NCBI GenBank assembly: GCA_963752325.1 | Contig: CAVVXU010000005.1 | Location: 1,488,001 to 1,552,000, forward strand | Source of the DNA: CAVTJL01 sp963752325 | GTDB taxonomy: Bacteria > Pseudomonadota > Alphaproteobacteria > Geminicoccales > Geminicoccaceae | Reading direction: 5' to 3' | DNA: 64,000 nt | Part shown: piece after piece, positions 1-8,762 of the stretch | Layout of the letters: each line of letters opens with the position of its first letter | Numbering within the stretch: position 1 is the stretch's first letter | Notes under the pieces: generated by a model | Database searches by the model: none | The model's input: only the letters and a program-made list of their open reading frames with translations | What the model was told of the DNA's origin: nothing | Made by a program: the position numbers and the translations under genes

Positions 1-1064
1 CTTTGTCGATCGCCGCAGCAAGACGAGCCTGCGTCCAGCTCGCTCTCCGGAACCACGGTAGCGAGCCCGCGCTTGGCAAGCCATGTCGCGCGCACCGTCT
101 GCTCGTCCTCGCCCGCTGCCGCGAAGGGCACGAGGACCATCGGCGTGGCGCAGAGGAGGGCCTCGACGGTCGTATTGTAACCCGCCTGGGAGATCGAGAT
201 GGCGGCCGTCGCGACGAGGTCGATAAGGCCGTCGCGAAAGCGCTCGATCGTCACGTCGCGCGGCAGGTCGCGCTCGAGCATGATCGCGTCGGCCTCCGAC
301 AGCCGGGACCCGGTAACAAGGCGCCAGGGCGCCTCACGCAGCCGGCAGCTCGGGCGGGCGGCCAGGGCGCGTCCGCAGCAGCGCTGCCCCCACCGCGCCG
401 CCGCCGGCCGAGACCAGCACGCCCAGTCGCTGTCGCGGCGATGGCGGTCGCCCCGCCTCGGCCACATAGCCCGTGTGGACCACCTCCGGCGTCAGCTCCG
501 CCAGCCAGCGGAAAGGTCGCGGCGAACGGAAGCAGCGCCTCGTCGCCATGGACCAGGACAAGCTGATACCAGTCGTTGCAGAGATCGCGCATGTGCTCGA
601 GCTTCTGCGGGTCGTGCTTGGTCACGAGGATGTCGCGGACCGAGGACGCCACCGGGACGCCACGCGACCGCGCGCGCTCGAGCAGCGGCAGCAGCTCCCG
701 CTCGAAGCTGACGTCGCCCGAAGGGAAACATCTCCGTCAGCAGGAGCGTGGGTCGGAGCGCATCGAACGCATCGAGGAAGCAGCCGACGGCGCTCCTGCC
801 ACAGTCTCGTCCGCGACCGGCGCTCCGCTCTCGTCGACGAGGCCGCCGAAAGCGTCGGATCGGCGGCGCTCATCGGCGGCAGCTGCAGGAGCCGCACCCC
901 GGCCGCCATCGGCCAGGGAACGGGCAGCCCCCCGCTGACGACGACGACCTCGACGCCTCGCCGGCCGAGGGCCGCGGCCAACAGCAAGGGCGCGCCGCAG
1001 ATGGCCCGTGCCGAGCAGGTGCTGGACCCAAAGAAGGCACCGCTGACCGTCGCGCGTCAGCCAT
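1..1064 (-). CDS. MurG-like glycosyltransferase (COG4671 type), 3' end cut by window edge, frameshifted
   Basis: The conserved start LLWVQHLLGTGHLRRAL followed by a VEVVVVSGG strand is the N-terminal signature of the predicted glycosyltransferases that resemble MurG. The gene at 4080-5294 opens with the same GLGHLRRC motif, so the two are paralogues. Further along, the peptides VASSVRDILVTKHDPQKLEH and WYQLVLVHGDEALLPFAATF match the middle of this family. These pieces lie in three different reading frames (breaks near 1010, 850, 740, 640 and 500), so at least four indels are present. The start is taken as the ATG at 1064, which overlaps the end of the upstream phosphatase gene. The C-terminal UDP-sugar-binding half runs off the window. 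Expected role: transfer of a sugar to a lipid-linked or surface glycan at the inner membrane. The acceptor cannot be inferred. Confidence 0.6.
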
Positions 1065-1663
1065 CCTCGAGACTCGACCGCTCCGGCCTCGACCAAGCGT
1101 CCCTCCGGGCTCAGCCGCGCCAGAAGGCCGCTCGCCTCGCGCAGCCGGATCGGCGGCCGATCCATCATGGTCCAGCCAGTGGCAAGAGCGATCGCGGCCC
1201 TGAGCACGCCCTTGTGCGTGACCAGCACGCGATCGGAGCCCTCGCTCCTTGCGAGATCGCCCAGCAGATCGGCCAATCGTGCGCAGACCATGCGCGGACT
1301 TTCTCCGCCCGGCGGCATGAAGTCCAGGCCACGCTCCTCCTCGGCGGCGAAGGTGGGACCGCCCTCGCGACGAAGGGCGGCGAGCGTCCGGCCCTCGTAG
1401 CGCGCCCCACGCCATCTCGATCAGCCGGGGCTCGATCGCCTCGATGTCGAGACCCAGGAGCTCGGCGGTCTCGACGGCCCGCCGCAGCGGGCTGACGAGC
1501 GCGGCGCGTCCGCGGAACCATCTCGGAAGGCGCCAGCGGCGCACGCTCTCGCGCCCAGCAGGGCAGAGCGGGATGTCGCTGCGACCCTGGATCCGACTTT
1601 CGAGGTTCCAGCTCGTCGGGCCATGGCGGAGCATCAGCAGCCGCAAGGCGATGACCCTGACAT
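1057..1663 (-). CDS. Histidine phosphatase (phosphoglycerate mutase-like), frameshifted
   Basis: The N-terminus has the catalytic LRHGPTSWN (phosphohistidine RHG motif). This is followed by SDIPLCPAGRESVRRW, VSPLRRAVETAELLG, the acid motif EMAWG, and near the C-terminus VLVTHKGVLRAAIALATGW, which carries the second catalytic histidine. These are all the hallmarks of the two-histidine phosphatase branch. The first half and second half are in different frames, with the break near 1400. The reading frame of the upstream glycosyltransferase runs into this one without a stop, so a fusion is formally possible. I treat them as two genes because an ATG at 1663 sits just before the RHG motif and an indel there is likely. 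Its position inside a glycosyltransferase operon suggests it acts on a sugar phosphate or phospho-glycolipid intermediate; that is inference. Confidence 0.6.
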
Positions 1664-2836
1664 CGCCGAGGCGCGCGGCCCGGATGGATCGTGCCGCCGC
1701 CAGGGCATCCTCGGTCCAGGCGACCGATGCGGCCGCCATGCCGTGGCAGATCGCGCACATGGCGCTGCGCCGCCTGCCCCATGGCTCGGCGCCGCGTCGG
1801 GTCGGCCAGGAGCGTACGCACGTTTCGCGCAACATCCGCGGGATCGTCGCCCCGACAGAGGAGACCCGTGATGCCGTCGCGTACGATCTCGGGCACGCCG
1901 CCCTCGGCGCCGACCACGACCGGAAGGCCGCTCGCCTGCGCCTCGAGGATCGCCATGCCGTACGCCTCCCTGAGCGCGGGCCAGACGAAGAGGTCCGCGG
2001 CGGCACAGATCTCCGGCAGCGCCTCGGGCGGCGCCGCGCCGATCGCGTGGAGCCGGCCTGCCGGCCGCCCGGGTCAGCTCTCCGACAACGGCCTCGCGGG
2101 CCGGGCCGTCGCCGACGACGACGAGCTGCCACTCGAGATCCGCCGAGCAGGGCCAGCGCCTCCGGCGAGAACACCATAGGATCTTCGCTTCACGTCGTCG
2201 CGCATCATGGCGATCGTGAGCAGCCAGGGCTGCCGCGCATCGAGGCCCAGACCGCGCGGCGAGCGCGCGCGGTGACGCGCACGGCCTCGCAGGCTCGCTC
2301 GAAAGGCAGCGGTGTCGAGAAAGGGCGGAAGAGGCACGAGCTGGGCCGGCGGCCGCACGACCGCGGCCAGGCCCGCGGCGATCGTTCTCGGTCATCGCCA
2401 GGATCACATCGGCAGCTGGCAAAGCTCTCGAGCGACGCGCGATAGCCCGTCGCCCAAGGGCCCGTTCGCCTGCTTGGCTGCCAGCGACGCCTCGGCGACC
2501 AGATAGGGTATGCCCAGCGCGCGGGTGACGTAGGGGCCCAGATGGTCGGGCGCCTTGTGGTAGACGTGATAGGTGAGCCAAGCGTCCGGACGACGATCGG
2601 GAGGACGGGCCGCGCAGACGTGCTGCGAGGCGGCCGGCGAGCCCCGCACCGAGGGCTGGCAGGCGCTCTTGTCGCTCGCCATCGCCGTTGCGGTCATAGC
2701 TCCTGAGGCGACAGGCGATCTCTGTCTCGTGGCCCGCTGCGGCGAGAAGCCCGTAGAGCGCCCGTGCCATCCGCCGATCCCCGGAAGGTGCCGGATGGTC
2801 GAGCTGCTTCAGGGGCGCATAGAAGGCGATGCGCAT
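1661..2836 (-). CDS. Glycosyltransferase family 4, frameshifted
   Basis: The protein begins MRIAFYAPLKQLDHPAPSGD, a typical GT4 opening with a Gly-poor first loop, and continues through YHVYHKAPDHLGPYVTRALG and ADVILAMTENDR. The C-terminal GT-B half contains the family signature MAILEAQASGLPVVVGAEGG, followed by VPEIVRDGITGLL, where the EX7E-type acidic residues bind the donor nucleotide sugar. At least four frame changes are needed to join these parts (near 2690, 2390, 2170 and 1750). The ATG at 2836 overlaps the TGA of the upstream glycosyltransferase gene by four bases (ATGA), so translation is coupled. It acts in the cytoplasm on the inner face of the membrane. Donor and acceptor are unknown. 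Confidence 0.65.
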
Positions 2837-4078
2837 CAGGCGGCTCGGGGCAGCGCCCCTGGCAGCCCGAAGCGACGAGCGAGGCGGTCGATACCGGCAT
2901 CGGACGCGAACCGCTCGAGGACACTGGCGCGAGCAGCAAAGCCCAGCCGTCGCCGACGCTCGGGATCGCCGATTAGAGCGTCCAGCGCCTTGGCCAAGGC
3001 CGGCGCGTCGTCCGGTGGCACCAGAACGCCCGTGAGACCATCGCTCACCGCCTCGGTGATTGCCGAGACGGGCGTCGTGACGACGGCCAGCTCCATGCTC
3101 ATCGCCTCGAGCAGCACGTTCGGCAGCCCGTCGCGATCGCCATCGGGCGCTATGCGGGCCGGCAGGCAGAAGATGTCGCCTCGGTCCAGCAGGGCGATCA
3201 CCTCGTCCTGATCCATGCTGCCCGCCCAGCGGACACGCGCGCCGAGGCCCAGAGCCTTGGCCTGCCTCTCCAGCTCGCCACGAAGCTCACCGCCACCAAC
3301 ATGCGTGTAGCGCCAGCTCAATTCGGACGGCAGCAGCGCCAGCGCCGCCAGAAGGGTGTCCAGGCCCTTCTTCGGCACGCAGCGAGCGATGGAGAGGATC
3401 TCGACCGGGGCGGCTGCATCAGCCCCGTCATCCCGCCGCAGAAGCCTGCTCCGGACGGAATCGCCCGGCATCTATCCCGTGATAGAGCAGCTCGATGTCG
3501 GCACCCGGCGCCAGCGCCGCCAGATGGTCGCGGTTGGCTCGTGTGCAGGTCACGGTCCAGCTCGCGGCACGGAGCTTCTCCTGCTTCTCCCAGGCTGACG
3601 TGGTCCAGATGTCCTTGGCATGGGCGGAAAGGCTGAACGGCAGACCGAGCATCGCCGCAGCGTAGCGCGCCGTCGAGGCGGGGGTGTGAAGGTAATGCGC
3701 GTGGATGTGCTCGACACCGGCCGGCAGCTCCGCCGCGAGCACGGCGGCCTGCGCGAGCCGCCGGGCGCGGTTCGGCGTGGGGTCGCGAAGGAGGTCGCGG
3801 AGCCAGAGGGCGAGCGCGCGGCCAAATCCGGGCAGGCGGGCAGCACGAAGAAGCGAGAGACCGACTCGGCGCGGCGCGTCTTTGACGTACTCCGGCAGAT
3901 AGAGAATCTCCGCCTCGATGCGGCGGTGGAGGTCGTGGATCTTGGTGTCGTAGGGCTGGCGGAGCGAGACGATGACGAACCGCATCCCGCGCTGCTGCAG
4001 GGCCAGCATCTCGCGGACGATGAATGTCTCCGACAGCCTCGGATAGCCTTTGACGACGATCGCGACCTTGGCCTGCAT
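2836..4078 (-). CDS. Glycosyltransferase family 4 (colanic acid/WcaL-like), one frameshift
   Basis: The N-terminal half (MQAKVAIVVKGYPRLSETFI, then EHIHAHYLHTPASTARYAAA and FSLSAHAKDIW) matches the WcaL/AmsK-like GT4 enzymes that start with a 'YPRLSETFI' motif. The C-terminal half has ILSIARCVPKKGLDTLLAAL, FCLPARIAPDGDRDGLPNVL and LEAMSMELAVVTTPVSAITE, the standard nucleotide-sugar binding segment. One frameshift near 3450-3470, just after the loop YHGIDAGRFRPE, separates the two halves; corrected length is about 413 residues, normal for the family. The start is the ATG at 4078, one base downstream of the preceding gene's stop. The stop overlaps the next start as ATGA. Likely builds an exopolysaccharide or glycolipid repeat unit with its neighbours. 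Confidence 0.75.
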
Positions 4079-4079
4079 G

Positions 4080-5294
4080 TCACGCGCTTCTTGATCGGAT
4101 TGGCTGGCCGTGTGTTGGCGCGAGTGTTGGCTGGGCGAGTTGGGCGATGGTGTCGAGGCCTTTGAGCATGCGGGTTCGGGTGGCCTCGGGGGCTATGGGG
4201 AGGTGGGGGAGGGCGCGCAGGAGGTAGGCCATGCGGGCGGGGTCGCGGCCGCCCTCCTCGGCGAGGACGCGGAGGAGGCCCAGCTCCTGGGCGCGCTCGG
4301 CACGGAGCTGCTGCTCGAGGCGGGGCTGGCTGCGCGGCAGGATCAAGGCCGGCTTGCCGAACGACAAAATCTCGCAAAAGGTGTTGTAGCCGCCCATCGC
4401 GACGACGCCCAGGGCACGCTCGTAGAGGGCCTCGATGTGGGCCTCGAAGGTCAAGGCGCTGAGGCGGGGGTCCTGCTCGACGCGCTCCTGGAAGGCCTGG
4501 CGCTGCTCGGGCGGCAGGAAGGGGCCGAAGAGGATCAGCGCCGGGTGGGGCAGGTCGGGGTCGGCCTCGTAGGCGGCGATGACCCAGTCGACGAGATCGG
4601 CCCCGTCGCCGCCGCCGCCGGTGGTGACGAGGATGAAGGGCTGGTCGGGCACGCGGTGGTCGGAGACCGGGCCCGGCGCGTCCGGGACCTCGCGCCGGAG
4701 ATAGCCGGTGAAGTGCATCTTCTGCGCCAGATGCTCGAGGCCGGGGATCTCGGTGACGGGATCGAAGATCTCGGGCAGGCCGTAGACCCAGATCTCGTCA
4801 TAAAGCGCATCGAGCGCGGGAAAGACGCCCTTGCGCCGCCATTCCTCGACCAGCACCACCGGATCGTCGACGACGTCCCTGAGGCCGAGGACGCAGCGCG
4901 TGCCGCGGGCGCGCAGAAGCTCGAGGGTGGTCAGGACCTCGCCGTGCAGGCCCAGGGGCTCCTTGTCGACGAGGAAGAGGTCGGGGGCGAAGACCTCGGC
5001 GGTGTGCTGGATGATCGAGCTGCGGATGGCGATCGTCTGGTCGATGTCGATGTGCAGCTTGAGGGAGGTGTACTCGCCGTTCCTGAGCTTGATGACGCCC
5101 GGGACGCGGACGAAGTCGACGCGGGCCTTGAAGTCGAAGGAGCCGATGATGGGCGAGCCCGAGAGGATGAGGACGGAGAGCTCGCGAAAGCGGCTGACGA
5201 GGTCGTGCGCGATGGCGCGGCAGCGGCGCAGATGGCCGAGGCCGAAGCTGTCGTGGCTGTAGATGAGCAGCCGGCTGCCTGCGCGCATCACCAT
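4080..5294 (-). CDS. MurG-like glycosyltransferase (COG4671 type), intact
   Basis: An intact protein of about 404 residues beginning SRLLIYSHDSFGLGHLRRCR. It has the GLGHLRR glycine-rich loop of MurG-like enzymes, a central FLVDKEPLGLHGEV segment, and the donor-binding half with FILVTTGGGGDGADLVDWVI and VAMGGYNTFCEILSFGKPAL (the GGYNT...GKP pattern that contacts the nucleotide sugar). It is the first gene of the minus-strand glycan operon. An upstream GTG at 5318 is possible, but the AGGAGG lies inside that extension, about 12 bases before the ATG at 5294, so I prefer 5294 (or the ATG at 5288). It is a paralogue of the truncated gene at the window's left edge. The substrate is not deducible. 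Confidence 0.8.
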   Translation of the reverse strand: MVMRAGSRLLIYSHDSFGLGHLRRCRAIAHDLVSRFRELSVLILSGSPIIGSFDFKARVDFVRVPGVIKLRNGEYTSLKLHIDIDQTIAIRSSIIQHTAEVFAPDLFLVDKEPLGLHGEVLTTLELLRARGTRCVLGLRDVVDDPVVLVEEWRRKGVFPALDALYDEIWVYGLPEIFDPVTEIPGLEHLAQKMHFTGYLRREVPDAPGPVSDHRVPDQPFILVTTGGGGDGADLVDWVIAAYEADPDLPHPALILFGPFLPPEQRQAFQERVEQDPRLSALTFEAHIEALYERALGVVAMGGYNTFCEILSFGKPALILPRSQPRLEQQLRAERAQELGLLRVLAEEGGRDPARMAYLLRALPHLPIAPEATRTRMLKGLDTIAQLAQPTLAPTHGQPIRSRSA

Positions 5295-5371
5295 CCGCCG
5301 CGTTTCCCTCCTCGCCACTATGGCAGATCGGGCGGACGGGGTGCAGGCGGCATTTGGCGGAGTGCTGGGGA

Positions 5372-5400
5372 TTGACAGCCGATGTGAAAGAAGATATTCC
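5372..5400 (+). promoter_or_regulatory. Sigma70-like promoter for the tail-spike module
   Basis: A consensus TTGACA (5372-5377) is followed after exactly 17 bases by TATTCC (5395-5400). This lies 62 bases before the first ATG of the plus-strand module, in an unusually A/T-rich patch. A short GGAGGA/TCCTCC hairpin lies between it and the gene start. Confidence 0.5.
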
Positions 5401-5461
5401 TTCTATCAGCGATCTCTTCGGAGGAAGGTCCTCCAACGGAGACACCCGACCGGAGCCCCCG

Positions 5462-5789
5462 ATGAGCCTCCTCCTCCCCCTCGACGACAACGGCCACCCC
5501 ATCGCCATCCTGGGCTTCGACTATCGCGGCACCCAGACCATCGCCGTGACCGCAACCTCGACCCGCAACGCCACCCCCATCCCGGCCGACATCGAGGTCG
5601 TCACGCTGATCGCCACCGGCCCCTGCCGCTTCGAGATCGGCGACGCCACCGTCACCGCCGATGCCGCCACGAGCCCCTTCCTCCAGCCCGGCACCTATCT
5701 CGACATCCCCCTCCGCCCAGGCGAGCGCCACATCGCGCTCATCGCCGAGCAGGACAGCTGCTCAGGCGCACATCATCCAGAGAATCTGA
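5462..5789 (+). CDS. Small phage-like beta-sandwich protein, frameshifted near its end
   Basis: The protein starts MSLLLPLDDNGHPIAILGFD and continues TIAVTATSTRNATPIPADIE, ATGPCRFEIGDATVTADAAT and PGTYLDIPLRPGERHIALIA. It is about 108 residues, all beta, without signal peptide or membrane segment. Small proteins of this style ('D-NGHPI...TSTRNA...I-ATGPC-F-IGDA...F--PGTY') recur beside tail-fibre genes in alphaproteobacterial prophages as I recall them; no search was possible. As written, the frame runs on past 5789, but deleting one T near 5756 gives a natural ending QAHIIQRI at the TGA at 5787-5789. It lies 12 bases before the next small gene, so the module looks co-transcribed. Confidence 0.55.
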
Positions 5790-5801
5790 CGGCCACATCC
5801 C

Positions 5802-5969
5802 ATGAAGCTCAAGCTCGGCCTTACGCACCTCGGGCCAGAGGAAGCAGCGGCGGAAGGCGCCAGCGCTCCCCAGCCGCCGCAGGTCGTCTACCTGATGACC
5901 GACAGGGGCGAGATCCTCGCAACGGAGGCCGACGACCAACTCGTCGTGGAGACCGATCATGGCCAATAA
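5802..5969 (+). CDS. 55-residue protein of unknown function in the tail-spike module
   Basis: A short open frame (MKLKLGLTHLGPEEAAAEGA, ending VVETDHGQ) lies between the beta-sandwich protein and the tail-spike-like gene and overlaps the latter's start by 11 bases. Its centre reads VVYLMTDRGEILATEADDQL, a plausible beta hairpin. The composition is acidic and alanine-rich, with no signal peptide or transmembrane segment. Compact overlapping genes of this size are typical of phage tail operons, where they may be assembly or connector proteins. It is not recognised as any family; coding status rests on overlap, codon use and position. Confidence 0.5.
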   Translation: MKLKLGLTHLGPEEAAAEGASAPQPPQVVYLMTDRGEILATEADDQLVVETDHGQ

Positions 5970-8277
5970 GCAGCTCCATGAGCTCCCCGATGCCGGCCCG
6001 CTCGCATCGGACGATCTCATCCTCGTCTCCACGACGGAGGCGCACCTCGCTCGAAGGGCATCGCTGGCGTCTCTTCCCTACCAGCGGGCGGACAGCGGCA
6101 TCGCGCGACGGATCGGGGAGCGGCTCGACGATAGCGTCTCGGTCAAGGACTATGGCGCGATCGGTGATGGAACCACCGACGATGCGCCGGCCTTTCAGGC
6201 GGCGCTCGACGCTCATGCGGTGGTCCTCGTGCCCGCCGGCACCTTCCGTCTCGCCACCGAGATCCACGTCAAGCCCCGCCGGCAACTCGTCGGCGCAGGG
6301 CGCGACGCCACGCTGATCACCGCCGAGGCGGCACACGCCTTCACCTTCCATCGCAATGCCGACGCCTACGCCGTCGATCCGAGTGGCACCACCGACTGGA
6401 ACCGCTCGTCGCTCACGGACCTCTCGATCCGCATGGCGGGCGGCGGTGTGCGGGTCGAGGGCCATGGCTTCTTCGCCACGCGCCTGCGCTTCTCGGGTGG
6501 CGCCCCTGACGGCTGGTGCCTCGAGATGGTCGATGCCAACGAGTGCGGGCTTCGCGATCTCTCCGCCGGCTACGGTGGCGGCGCTGACATCCTGCTCGCG
6601 AGCGGCATCCGCTGGGTCGGAGTCACCGCCGGCGTCAACTATGGCGACAGCACGATCGAGGAAGTGAGCATCAAGCTCGCCGCCGCAAATCTCTATGGCG
6701 TGAAGGTCGAGCACACGGGCTCCGCGCAGAGCCTCGTCAACAACCTGATCTTGAGCCGCGTCCAGGTGAACGCGCCGCAGGCGAACGGCACCCCCTTCCC
6801 GGGGACGGTCGGGGTCTCGCTGAGCCAGGTGAGGCGATGCCTGCTCGAGCAGGTCGACGTGGAGGTGGTCGAGACCGCGTTCGAGGAGATAGGCACGGCT
6901 CCGGGCGGGAACAGCGGGGCCGTCTCGCTCGTCTCCTATCTCGGCTGTCACGCCCTCAACTGCACGACGCCCTTCCGTGACAGCAACAGTCAGCCGGGCC
7001 TCGGCGGCTCGGCGATGCGGCGGACGTTCCTGGGCTCGACGCAGGTCTTTCCGATCAAGGTGGGAACCGACTCCGATGACACCTCGGTGCACGCAGGGCT
7101 CGGCGACACCCTGCTGCCGGCGGGCGTCTGGATCCCCGAGCCGAGCCAAGGCCAGCTCGGCGTGCAGCTCCGCTCCCCCAATGTCGGCCAGCTCATCGTC
7201 ACCGGCGATTTTATCGAGACCGGCATGCTTCCCGACGGCCATCCCAAGAAGGCTCAGGCCCGTCAGGCGCTCGGCATCGACGTGACCAGCTTCAACGTCA
7301 CTCGTGTCTATCGACCCCGGGGCTTCACCGCCGGCAACGAAAGCCGGCTCGCGATCGGCAATGGCGAGGAGCATGCGAGCGGGGGCCTCCATCGCGTCGA
7401 GGTCGCCGATCCGCTCTATCTGACGCCTCGCGTGGCCGAGCCACCGCAGCCCCGCAACGGCGAGGTCATCTACTGCGAGAGCAGCGCGCCGCTGCCGGCC
7501 GGATCGCCCTGGATCGGTGCCGGCTGGTATACGCGCCTCGCCGGCGGCTGGCTGCCTGGCGTCACACCGCTCGGCCGTTTCGCCGACAAGGAGCGGAACA
7601 ACGACTTTTCTCTCTCGCAGCTCGACTTCGGCCTGATCCACCGGATCAACAACAGCGCCGATCGCACGGTCACGATCGCCTCGACCTACGACATCGGCCA
7701 GGGGCTGCAGCCGCTGTTCGAGCCTGGTGACCCCGACGCCGTCCTCTGGCTCGTCCGCCAGGGCACGGGTCGCGTGCTGCTGGCGGCAGGCGATTCTGGC
7801 GTCGTCCTCAACCTGCCGGGCGGCAAGAACGCAATCGCGCGGCAGTACCAGCTCGTCATGGTCATCCTCCGGTATAATCAAGCGACGAGCAAGATCGAGG
7901 TCTACGCCGACGTCCTGCCGGACGGCGAGACGACCTACGAGGAAGCGGTCCACTGGACCACGGCCAGCACCGATCCGGCCAACCCCTACCTCGTCTCGAG
8001 CGCCCACGTGGGCAAGCTGATCCGGGTCAGCAACGCCGCGGATAGCTATATCGGCTTCACGACCGGCTTCGTGCCAACCGGGCTGGCCGCGGCCACCGTG
8101 CGTCTAATGAAGGTGGCCACGGGCAACGTCAACATCGTCGCCGGCAGCGGCCTCACGCTTCGCGCGCCGGGCGGGGACAACCCCTACCAGCTCGTCGCCA
8201 ACAACAAGATCGTCACGGTTCACGTGACAAGCAGCCTCGACACCAATCAGGGCAACTCGATCTACGTCGAGGACTGA
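5959..8277 (+). CDS. Phage tail-spike-like protein with pectate-lyase (beta-helix) domain
   Basis: An intact 772-residue protein. Residues 1-40 (MANKQLHELPDAGPLASDDL, then VSTTEAHLARRASLASL) resemble the short N-terminal attachment domain found on phage tail fibres. Residues 58-90 hold VKDYGAIGDGTTDDAPAFQA, the classic start of the pectate-lyase-3/glycosyl-hydrolase-28-like right-handed beta-helix, and the helix continues to about residue 370 with repeated strand-turn units. Residues 420-772 are a beta-rich C-terminal part that includes a 'NGEVIYCES' segment. No signal peptide is present, which fits a virion or phage-derived origin rather than standard Sec secretion. It lies directly beside glycan biosynthesis genes, so polysaccharide binding or depolymerisation is the leading idea. 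The catalytic residues cannot be assigned by eye. An alternative is a surface protein exported without a classical signal. Confidence 0.7.
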   Translation: MANKQLHELPDAGPLASDDLILVSTTEAHLARRASLASLPYQRADSGIARRIGERLDDSVSVKDYGAIGDGTTDDAPAFQAALDAHAVVLVPAGTFRLATEIHVKPRRQLVGAGRDATLITAEAAHAFTFHRNADAYAVDPSGTTDWNRSSLTDLSIRMAGGGVRVEGHGFFATRLRFSGGAPDGWCLEMVDANECGLRDLSAGYGGGADILLASGIRWVGVTAGVNYGDSTIEEVSIKLAAANLYGVKVEHTGSAQSLVNNLILSRVQVNAPQANGTPFPGTVGVSLSQVRRCLLEQVDVEVVETAFEEIGTAPGGNSGAVSLVSYLGCHALNCTTPFRDSNSQPGLGGSAMRRTFLGSTQVFPIKVGTDSDDTSVHAGLGDTLLPAGVWIPEPSQGQLGVQLRSPNVGQLIVTGDFIETGMLPDGHPKKAQARQALGIDVTSFNVTRVYRPRGFTAGNESRLAIGNGEEHASGGLHRVEVADPLYLTPRVAEPPQPRNGEVIYCESSAPLPAGSPWIGAGWYTRLAGGWLPGVTPLGRFADKERNNDFSLSQLDFGLIHRINNSADRTVTIASTYDIGQGLQPLFEPGDPDAVLWLVRQGTGRVLLAAGDSGVVLNLPGGKNAIARQYQLVMVILRYNQATSKIEVYADVLPDGETTYEEAVHWTTASTDPANPYLVSSAHVGKLIRVSNAADSYIGFTTGFVPTGLAAATVRLMKVATGNVNIVAGSGLTLRAPGGDNPYQLVANNKIVTVHVTSSLDTNQGNSIYVED

Positions 8278-8323
8278 GCGAGGCGGCGCCGAGGGTCATC
8301 AACCCGCACAAAGGAGCTGCAGC

Positions 8324-8491
8324 ATGGCTCTCATGACGACAATTCGCGAGGCGGCGATGGTGGCCGGCCTCCGCCTGGCCATCGCGGCGCTGGGCCTCGT
8401 GGCCGGGCAGCTCGGTCTCTCGACCGAGGAGCGCCTGGCGGTGGTAGGGCGGGTCGGCCGCGCGCTGGACGTGAACTCACCGGCACGTTGA
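8324..8491 (+). CDS. 55-residue hydrophobic protein closing the tail-spike module
   Basis: An ATG with a strong AAGGAG ribosome site eight bases upstream opens a frame MALMTTIREAAMVAGLRLAI that continues AALGLVAGQLGLSTEERLAV and ends at a TGA at 8489-8491. Residues 10-33 are hydrophobic enough for a single membrane-spanning or amphipathic helix. The size, position after a tail-spike gene and hydrophobic core recall holin-like or small phage membrane proteins, but no family is recognised. The good ribosome site is the main argument that it is expressed. Confidence 0.5.
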   Translation: MALMTTIREAAMVAGLRLAIAALGLVAGQLGLSTEERLAVVGRVGRALDVNSPAR

Positions 8492-8649
8492 TCTGGGTCA
8501 AGGTCGACCCTGCCGCCGTACGTTAGCCGGACACTCCTGTTGGTGAGTCCGCCCGGCCCGATCTGCCGCCATCATCCCGGGCCGGACGAAGGCCCGACAG
8601 GCTTGAACGGTTCCGGCCGGTAGCCATCAGCACCGGCCGAGGCGTTCGG

Positions 8650-8689
8650 GCGCGGGGATGGATCCTGCCAGCCATCCCCGCGCTTTTTT
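8650..8689 (+). terminator. Strong intrinsic terminator in the metY leader
   Basis: A perfect 12-bp stem (8650-8661 with 8672-8683, GC-rich) closes a 10-base loop and is followed at once by six T residues (8684-8689). A second GC-rich hairpin can form upstream around 8551-8583 (CGGCCCG pairing with CGGGCCG). The terminator sits 74 bases before metY and 159 bases after the 55-aa gene, so it either ends the tail-spike module or acts as an attenuator for metY. Confidence 0.8.
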
Positions 8690-8762
8690 CCCGCCTCGCT
8701 TGCTCCGCGCATCTTCGTAGGGGTAGGGTCTGAGCTGGAGTTCCGGCAGGGGTGCGTCGCCG

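Noticed and set aside
5821..8007. A 728-residue minus-strand open frame opposite the tail-spike-like gene
   Set aside because: Low-complexity, charged composition without any domain is typical of antisense shadow frames in GC-rich DNA. The plus-strand gene has recognisable beta-helix motifs.
5372..8491. A complete prophage
   Set aside because: Only tail-spike-type and small genes are present; no integrase, terminase, capsid, portal or attachment-site repeats were found within the window.
8491..8762. A SAM-II or SAH riboswitch in the metY leader
   Set aside because: The characteristic conserved core sequences of these riboswitches are not seen; only hairpins and a terminator are supported.
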